From contig NC_133537.1 in NCBI RefSeq assembly GCF_048544455.1, positions 67,462,134 through 67,526,133 of the forward strand: a DNA stretch of 64,000 nt, written 5' to 3'. Under the pieces are notes generated by a model that worked only from the letters and a program-made list of their open reading frames with translations, was not told where the DNA came from and ran no database searches. Positions 57,241 to 64,000 of the stretch are shown here, one piece after another (the stretch's first letter is position 1; every line of letters begins with the position of its first letter). The translations under genes and the position numbers were made by a program. Source of the stretch: Silene latifolia (Eukaryota > Streptophyta > Magnoliopsida > Caryophyllales > Caryophyllaceae).

Positions 57241-57346
57241 TCAAACAAGAAGTCTTTCCCATTTACTGCTTGAATTAGTATCTACCTCCAAACGCTTAAG
57301 ATTATGAAAAGTGGGCAGTTGATTCTCCAAGTCTTCATAATCTAAC
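57241..57346 (-). pseudogene. F-box/FBD/LRR-type gene fragment
   Basis: The reverse frame reads VLDYEDLENQLPTFHNLKRLEVDTNSSSKWERLLV then stop. LP-F-NLKRLEV...W-LL is the leucine-rich repeat pattern preceding the FBD part in plant F-box/FBD/LRR proteins, which recruit targets to SCF ubiquitin ligases. An AG and pyrimidine-rich stretch just upstream suggests an exon start near 57346. The expected continuation (LL...SPNLE) is absent; the CACTA end lies 31 bp further on. No F-box was found. It is probably a stranded exon. Confidence 0.4.
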
Positions 57347-59496
57347 ACCTTCATGCAAACAATAAAAAATACACAATCACATAGACATATACAACAACAA
57401 GAACATGATGGGTGGAAAAGTATTCTCATAAATTGTGAAGGGGTCAGGTGGATGAACGTAGTCTTACACACTTACTCATGTGCTAATAGCAAAGTTAAAC
57501 AATATACGTATCGACCGTATTCAACAAATTAACGTCGAATCCAATAGAAATGAAAAGTATAAGTAATTCCGACATCAAAAGAGGCAAGAAATCAACTAAA
57601 CGTCCAGGCATGAGAACGTCAAACTTAATTGTTGAACGTTACACACGGCTCTCACAAGGTTCTTTATACTCCGAAACACCCCTCAGCAGTCCCCGAATCG
57701 CAATAAACACAAATTTAAGCTTGGACATGGGCCTTCATCCTTGTGAAACAGTTGTGAATAACTTGTCCTCGTAAACAAAATACTGCTAAGAGTATCAATA
57801 ATGGAATGGAGTTAAAGTACTTTCATGTTTGGGAAGCTGAAGGATGGCCTGGCATACTGGAAACTAGTTCAAAACTAAGTTTTGTGTCGAGTTTTAACAC
57901 CTCCAATGTTTCACAAGTGAAAATCGCCGAGGGCAGCTTCCTGGGCTCCCTCCCATGAATGCGTAGGTCAATTTTTTTACCCCACGTATGAGCTTTGCAA
58001 TTATCCGTTTTAAGATTTAACTTTTTTCTTTTTAAACCAGTACTCTTTAATGTTCCTTAATAAATGCGAATAAATGTACAAGGATATGTGGTGTAATAAA
58101 CTATAACCTATGGGTTGGCCAGATAAGCTATGTGGTGCAATAGCCTTGGGGATATTCTTAGGTTCTGGACTAGAGATATTTATCACCGTATATATCCTAA
58201 TTAATTAAATGAATATGTGAATGAACAAAAATAGGTATCCCCGTATGGAGTGACATACACCAAGGATTTTTTAATTTTTGTTGGCCCGTATTAGAACGAT
58301 AAACATACATGAAGGATGTAGAGATGCATGTAAATGCCAATATTAAGGCTGGTCCGTCAGCGCAACAAGATTTATGTCATGTCTTCCTTTCCGTATTTGA
58401 ACACAAGTCTGGAACCACTTACATTCAGACACCTTCTGTTTCTCCTACTGAAAAAGAAATTCCACGAACTTTTGTTAGATTAAATGGTGCACGTAATGCA
58501 ACCGTGGAAGGTAACGACTCTCACGTTTCGACAATTTCTCTTCTTGAAATTCACGCCAGCTGACTTTTCATATTGATGTATATTGTAGACACTTTATGAA
58601 AAAACATCACAGAGTTTGCGCCTAGAATTTCACGACGGTCTAAGCCCAGCTCACATTCCCTATTGGTGAGTGAACAATCCAATTATATATATTATCCACA
58701 TAGGCTTAGGATCCATATCCTAAGAGATATCCTTATAGGCGAAAGGCTATATGGGGATACATTGGACTTCATATCCCAACTTATGATACATTTGGGGATG
58801 ACATATCTCCATATATCCCAAGTTCAATATCTTTTCACATAGGCTTCCTACCACATAACGGCCTAATGGGTAATCGACTCAACAAAATGGTGTCATTTAA
58901 CTCTTTAACTTTAGTTTTTTATGGGTGTGACTTTAGTTTTAGATGTGTAACATTAATCTTTTTATGATATATTAATTGAAATTTTTGTAATTTTGGGACA
59001 ATTTTATGTAATTTTCGCACTTAGTGTAACTTTATTCCTTGACGGTGTAACTTTAGTCATTTTAACTCATTTTTTTTAAATAAAGATTTGATTTCTAACA
59101 ACTTTAATAGATAGTGTATAACTTTAATACACGCGTGTGTTACTTTAATAGAGAACATGTGTAACTTTAGCCCCAACCACAACCAACAATCACCACCAAC
59201 TCCCACCACAAACGAGATAATACGATTATTTTTTCAAAAATCTACTTCTTATTTAGTAGATCTAAGATAAAAATCAAGAAATTATATGAGATCTATTTAG
59301 TTTGAAAAACGATATTTGAAAAAAAAATGTATAACAAAACGAGAATTGAGAAATTAAGTTACAAGACGAGATTACATATATAAATAAAATAAAAACTAAC
59401 AGAAATTAACAAATAGAAAAACAAAAAAAAAGACCCCAAGAATTAAAACTAACACAAATATGGAAAAAAAAACATTAAAAAAATACGAGATCGTGG
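57347..59496. other. Host intergenic DNA, AT-rich
   Basis: No supportable gene. Contains short repeated words GTGTAACTTTA/GTGTGACTTTA (at least five between 58920 and 59175) and palindrome-like ATATCC/GGATAT words (58700-58820), possibly MITE remains. Confidence 0.4.
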
Positions 59497-59600
59497 TGGC
59501 GGGGTAGACAGTGGTTGTGCGAGGTGGTGAAGTGGTTGTCGATGGTGCATGGTGGTGTCGGGTGGGGTGGTGATGGGTGGTGGTGAATGAGGAAGAGATG
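59497..59600. repeat. GGTGGT-rich low-complexity tract
   Basis: G/T-rich imperfect GGTGG repeats. Confidence 0.7.
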
Positions 59601-59638
59601 AGTGGGTGGTTTATTTGGGTTTTTTATTTATTTAGGTT

Positions 59639-59659
59639 TTTGATTTAATGGAGTTGTTT
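59639..59659. repeat. SINE target-site duplication, left
   Basis: A 21-bp sequence starting TTTGATTTAATGG, repeated exactly at 59773-59793. Confidence 0.85.
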
Positions 59660-59772
59660 ATTCGCATTTTGAGGCGTGCGTTCACCCATGGACGGTTCGA
59701 AAGGATGATTCATGTCAGCCGACTCCAAATCATTTTGGGATTAAGGCTCTGTTGTTGTTGTTGTTGTTGTTG
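59660..59772 (+). mobile_element. 5'-truncated Au-type SINE with (TTG)n tail
   Basis: GGTTCGAAAGGATGATTCATG, GCCGACTCCAAATCATTTTGGG and ATTAAGGCTCTG, then eight or so TTG units, match the 3' part of the plant Au SINE family as I know it. The tRNA-like head is mostly missing (113 bp against about 180 bp). Confidence 0.8.
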
Positions 59773-59793
59773 TTTGATTTAATGGAGTTGTTT
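59773..59793. repeat. SINE target-site duplication, right
   Basis: Exact copy of 59639-59659. Confidence 0.85.
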
Positions 59794-60026
59794 TAGAGTG
59801 GAGGAGAGTGAAATATGAGAGAAATATGAGAGAAATAAGTGAGAGGAAAAAAATATAAAGTAGTGATTAATTAGGGTAGATTAGTGAGGGAGGAGAGATT
59901 GTGCTAAATTAGGCAACTAAACAACGTTTTTGGGGGGTTCATCTTAGCCATCCATCTTCACCATGCAAGGGCTCACAGAAGGACCTACAGACTCATATAT
60001 ACTAAGTACAAACCAATAAAATAATA
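59794..60026. other. Host intergenic DNA
   Basis: Purine-rich GAGAGAAATATGAG repeats, then unique sequence. Nothing coding seen. Confidence 0.4.
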
Positions 60027-60059
60027 CTAGTTTTAAACCCGTGCAAAAAAATGCACGGG
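60027..60059 (-). mobile_element. Helitron-like 3' terminus
   Basis: On the reverse strand: stem CCCGTGCA, loop of six T, stem TGCACGGG, seven bases, then CTAG followed by T. A GC hairpin a few bases before CTRR at an A/T target is the hallmark of Helitron 3' ends. The body would run to the right, with its 5' end not identified. Confidence 0.5.
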
Positions 60060-60867
60060 TCATAATAGCATGCGCTATTATTGGATACATGACCCACGAG
60101 CATATAAATGAGCGTTACTAAATGTGAATGTCGTGATAATATAAGTAAGTTTATAATTGAAAATTCGACATACATATAATTTAATTAACCTTTTTCATTC
60201 TGATGACATAATACGGTTTTCATCATTAATGTTCATATAATTTAGGAAAAAAAGGACGGTTTTTATTCTCACGACTTTCATCATTAATGTAATTTAACTA
60301 ATCGAATCAATCTATTAGTCGCCACTTCGAACGACTATCATGTGGAATGAGAATAAATCAGATAATATGTGATAAGAGTCCCCTTTGCCTTATACATTGA
60401 TGGAAATGAGAATAACCGGATTGTCCGGATATATCAATTGCAAAATGAGGACGAATAGAAACTACATTCATCTAACTAACATCAGTAGTTCTTCCTTAAG
60501 TTGTATATATCATCTTACGAATAAAATGGATCAACAACACTTCACTTGCATAGATAGGACAATTTTTTTTACTAATCTCAATGCATATTATTTTTTACTT
60601 ATGTGCAATATTATTTTTATCTTATGGACAATATTTTACACATTTTAAGATTAAGACGGATATATCGGTCTTAAATAAGAATATGTGAACTATATATGTC
60701 AAACAAACATAATAAAGTTAATATATCATACAAAAATTGGCCAAACTAAAGATCCGGTAATCTACACCGATAACCCAACAATGAGATAATAATTCAATTC
60801 CACTCATCTGATACTCATATGGCCTATATCAAATATGGCTATATATAAACAGTAGGTATTGCGTAAA
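60060..60867. other. Host intergenic DNA, possibly the body of the Helitron-like element
   Basis: AT-rich, with no recognisable protein. Confidence 0.35.
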
Positions 60868-60985
60868 ACGGTTTTACACTATGAAACGGTCCCAATATTG
60901 TGTAAGACGATTTCAGCAATAAATGAACAACTTTTTTACAAAAGTGGACTGTCTATCCGTATGAGACCGTCTTACACTATAATTT
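60868..60985. mobile_element. Possible MITE with GTGTAAGACGG-like inverted ends
   Basis: AAACGGTTTTACACTAT at the left and GAGACCGTCTTACACTAT at the right contain inverted GTAAGACGG/ACGGTTTTAC words, with a third copy (GTGTAAGACG) in between. Borders and duplication unclear. Confidence 0.35.
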
Positions 60986-62529
60986 ATGATATATAAATTC
61001 ATAAATCAACTCTTTCTAAGAATTTAACCCTACTTCATATTACGTATACCCCGCAGCCGCCCTCTTCCTCTCACAATTACTAACCGACTTTTCATCTCGC
61101 CTCCTTTCTTTGACTATCTCCATCTCAAAAATTATCCATCCTAATATTATCCCCTCACTACCTATAATGTTAATCGGCCTTTGTTCTTTAATTAGCCTAA
61201 TTGTACACATTTGTCCACTCCTTCACAACATTCCATATCTCTTCTCCCTCCCCAATCACTCCGCCTCCAAGTAGCATAAAACGGTTACTACTCATCCAAC
61301 ATTTCAAATAAATCGCACCTATTTCCCATTTCACTCGATTAGAACACGATTCTAGCGTGATCAATGCGAATAATTATATATTTCCGTTGATGTGCCTCGA
61401 AATTAGTAGATCTATTGCTAATTGTATCTGGGTCTCCATAATTTTTGAAAAGCTAATTTCAAAAGAGCGGTGTATTATTTTATGTTAAAATTTTAATTTT
61501 TAACTATATTTTCACACTTTAATAATTATTATATATCTTTTTTCTTGTTTCAGTATATTTTCACTACTTTTGTTATACTCTTTATGGTAGACTTGATGTT
61601 TTTTTAGTATTAAATCATCCCTGTATTTGCGTTCCAAGAAAATATTCGTTTTTTAATTAAAATCTGTGTTTAAGACCTTTTCCTTTTTAGCTTTTTTTAT
61701 ATTTAGTTTTTTTATATATATTAATGAGGTACTTTAGTTTTTTTTTTCAATTTAAATATACTTTCTTTTTGGACTACTATTTAAATTATTTTCCATAATT
61801 ATTTTCTGATGAATATTGTGTTTGTGTCATTAACCATAGTTATATTATTTCGATTTCAACAAAAAATTCATTCTTTTTATTTTATTTTTTTCCTTTAAAA
61901 TATTTATGGTATTTTTTATTTTAAATAATGAATGGATTATATACGCACATTTATTTGCTTTGCTGGTTATTAAATATTTTATCATTTAGAAAAATAAAAT
62001 AATTTTTTTAATAATTTTTTTTAATAGTTTAATTAATGACAAAAATTGATCAATTATAAATATAAATATCATATAGTAAAGACAAATTAACTTGATTGAT
62101 TTTTTTGTTTTTTTGAAGTAACTTGATTATTTTCTACTACGTATAATGTTCAATGAAGATCTGTTTTAGAAAAAATGAATGTATTTAATTTTTTCTATCA
62201 TAAGCTCTTTAACATATGAATATGAATATATGAATAAGATTAATCAGAATAGAAATCGAGTTGATGAGAGGAGAGGAGAGGAGAGAGAGTAATTAAATGT
62301 TGTGTAAATCATGGGGGGTCCAATATGCAGCCAATTCTCTCAAATTCATCGGCCAATCAGAAACCAAAGAAAACCCAACTTTTATACTATGCAGATATTT
62401 AAACCACCACTACTACAATTACCTTGAGACAATGACGCTTATGGATTGACGCTTGTTTAGAGCGTCGAAGGCGCAAGAGCCCAACTAGGGCGTGGGGCCT
62501 ACCCATGTGTGAAAATCTACTCTAAATTC
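60986..62529. other. Host intergenic DNA, very AT-rich
   Basis: Long A/T runs (61480-62110) and a GAGGAGAGGAGAG run (62268-62290). No gene supported. Confidence 0.45.
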
Positions 62530-62591
62530 CATTAATCGCGGGTTTCGAAAAATTTCATTTTCATTAATCGCGGGTTTCGAAAAATTTCATT
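62530..62591. repeat. 32-bp tandem duplication
   Basis: Two adjacent copies of a unit starting CATTAATCGCGGGTTTCG, nearly identical. Confidence 0.9.
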
Positions 62592-62783
62592 AAAAAGATC
62601 ACCACCTATTTTTATGTCAAACTATTAAAAAATTAACATAAATAAAATTCACTCAATCTTTCTTGATGTTCTGGAAACCACTACAAGACTTTATCATCTG
62701 TTTCCTCCATCTCCTTTCTTTTTACTCTCACACATTGTAATTTTCAGTTTTTCTTGATTCACTCTTTCATCAATCTATTTTGA

Positions 62784-63233
62784 GGTAGCGGAGCATGTTA
62801 TAATCGTCACATCACTATATTCTCTCGCTAAGGCCGTCTCTTTTAAGTCGGTATGTAGATCTCCTCTTTACTTCGAGCCTAATTTCTAGGGTTTGTAACA
62901 TTTTACTTCCCCCCAATTTCATTGATTCTTTATATTATTTGGTTGATTAGGGTATGCGTTCAGGTCAGTCACGTCTTTTGTATTACATCCGTTGCTGTTC
63001 GTGTTCGTGGTAAATATTACATTTGTGTCGGCACTCTGAAGAAACTGCGTGTATGTTTGTGATTTATTAGGGTTTTGATTTATTTGATTAAATAAGAAAT
63101 GATGTGATTTTGCGGAAATTTTTGAGGTTTTGAGATTTGATTGATATATAGGATAAGCTATTGGATCAAACTAGTGCGTCGCATCTATTTAAGATTACTG
63201 AGTACATTGGCTTGCTTGCTACTGGAATGACAG
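62784..63233 (+). pseudogene. PAA: 20S proteasome subunit alpha-6 (PAA) pseudogene, exons 1-3
   Basis: Three exon-like blocks match the plant PAA protein. Block 1 (62784-62850) reads GSGACYNRHITIFS...GRLF-V, against [23 protein letters not shown]. It has in-frame stops at 62829-62831 and 62844-62846, and the start codon region is lost. Block 2 (62951-63050) has ITSVAVR...RGK...ICV-T-KK, with a small insertion (VR duplicated) and a garbled start. Block 3 (63152-63233) reads DKLLDQTSASHLFKITEYIGLLATGMT, against DKLLDQTSVTHLFPITKYLGLLATGMT. GT/AG borders are kept (62851/62950, 63051/63151, donor at 63234), so this is a duplicated gene copy, not a retrocopy. The next exon (ADARSLV...) is not found before the window ends. 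Confidence 0.85.
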
Positions 63234-64000
63234 GTATCGGCGAAGTAACGAATATTTACGCTTATTTTGTGTACGATGCGTAATTTGACTGTTTTATTTT
63301 GTATTATTATTATTATTATGTTACTGTTAGAATTTGCGCTTTGATCAGGGATTTACGCTTTGATTAGGGATTTGTGGAGTTAGTGTTATCGTTGTAATCA
63401 ATAGTTTCTGATTGTGCCATTAGATTCAGTTCTTATTCTCACTTTGTAATTTATAAGGTTTTTGTAGGTGTTTTCAAATACAACATTATTGTTTTTCATT
63501 TTCCTTCTTTTTTTGTTGGAGAATTTGTTTGGCTAATTTCCCTTCTAATTTCTCTTCAAAGTCCTTAATTTTCTCATCAGCGAGAGTTTATGATAACATC
63601 TCTCATACCCTTAATTGTTTGATAATTATTGTAATCTCGCTTCTTTCATGATCGTCTTATTTGTAATCTTGCTACTCAATCTTTTAAGCTCAAGATGAAC
63701 TAAATCTCCAAGGCGGCAATAAAGCTAAACTTTGTTAAGTTAGTATTTGTAGGTAGGGCATAGGTTACACAGTATCCAAATTTACTTGATCTTCTATGTC
63801 CTTTACTCATCAAGTTTTATACGGAGTAGATAATAATATAAACCTTCAAACAATGGAATTCTATTCCGTTAATGTGTGTTTGCTCCAATTTACATGACAT
63901 GATCATAAGTGAAATCACAAGATGAAATTATGATATATATTTGGATCATTTGTATATCTACCATTAATGGTCTTCTGTTTTCTCTGCAGTATCATTCTAC
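63234..64000 (+). other. Presumed third intron of the alpha-6 pseudogene and flank
   Basis: Starts with a donor (GTATCG) in the right phase. No continuing proteasome exon seen. An acceptor-like TCTCTGCAG lies at 63981-63989, but the 11 following bases do not fit the expected ADA codons. Confidence 0.4.

Noticed and set aside
58309-58563. 84-residue ORF (MKDVEMHVNANI)
   Set aside because: No recognisable domain, splice signals or homologous context; chance ORF not excluded.

Overview
The window is plant nuclear DNA. It holds plant LTR retrotransposons (Athila-like, Tat and chromovirus-like), hAT, CACTA and Helitron-like ends, a plant-type SINE with a (TTG)n tail, and an intron-bearing pseudogene of the plant 20S proteasome subunit alpha-6. 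The species cannot be read from the sequence. I lean weakly towards Caryophyllales. No intact host gene, tRNA or rRNA gene was recognised.

Layout. Positions 1-43,586 form one deep nest of LTR elements. The outermost is a reverse-strand Tat-type element (D, 40,945-43,586). Inside it is a reverse chromovirus-like non-autonomous element (C', 35,119-40,944). The 3' LTR of C' was hit by a forward relative (C, up to 35,118). The accessory ORF of C was hit by a forward Athila-like element (A, from before position 1 to 31,279). The 3' non-coding part of A was hit by a 19.5-kb Tat element (B, 8,155-27,688, flanked by ACCCC), and its 3' LTR by a LINE fragment (29,482-30,266, 14-bp target duplication). 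Positions 43,587-45,850 hold a decayed hAT transposase and LTR-like remains. Positions 45,851-56,935 are a second Athila-like copy (A2) on the reverse strand, next to a CACTA end (56,936-57,209). Positions 57,210-64,000 are AT-rich host intergenic DNA with an F-box/LRR-like fragment, a SINE, a Helitron-like end and the proteasome alpha-6 pseudogene.

The most striking pattern is shared by unrelated families. A/A2 (gag and protease, no visible RT or integrase) and C/C' (no gag-pol seen) both carry an accessory ORF of the same class. Tat element B carries two antisense, intron-bearing genes, one DUF7745-like and one plant-mobile-domain (PMD)-like. Each family also has its own GC-rich short-motif array in the LTR and again next to the accessory gene: AATCCGCCCGTC/AGACGCCCGTC in A, GACGCAG...TGCTGCGCCTCTTCC in B, and TACTCGATCGAGTA or TACTCGGTCGAGTA in C and C'. 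A PMD-like accessory protein paired with a family-specific motif array is my best candidate for an undescribed system. The pairing is an inference; the arrays and ORFs are seen directly.

All LTR elements are treated as fossils. The A and A2 LTR pairs differ by about 1-2% by eye, which points to insertion within roughly the last million years if a generic plant LTR substitution rate applies.
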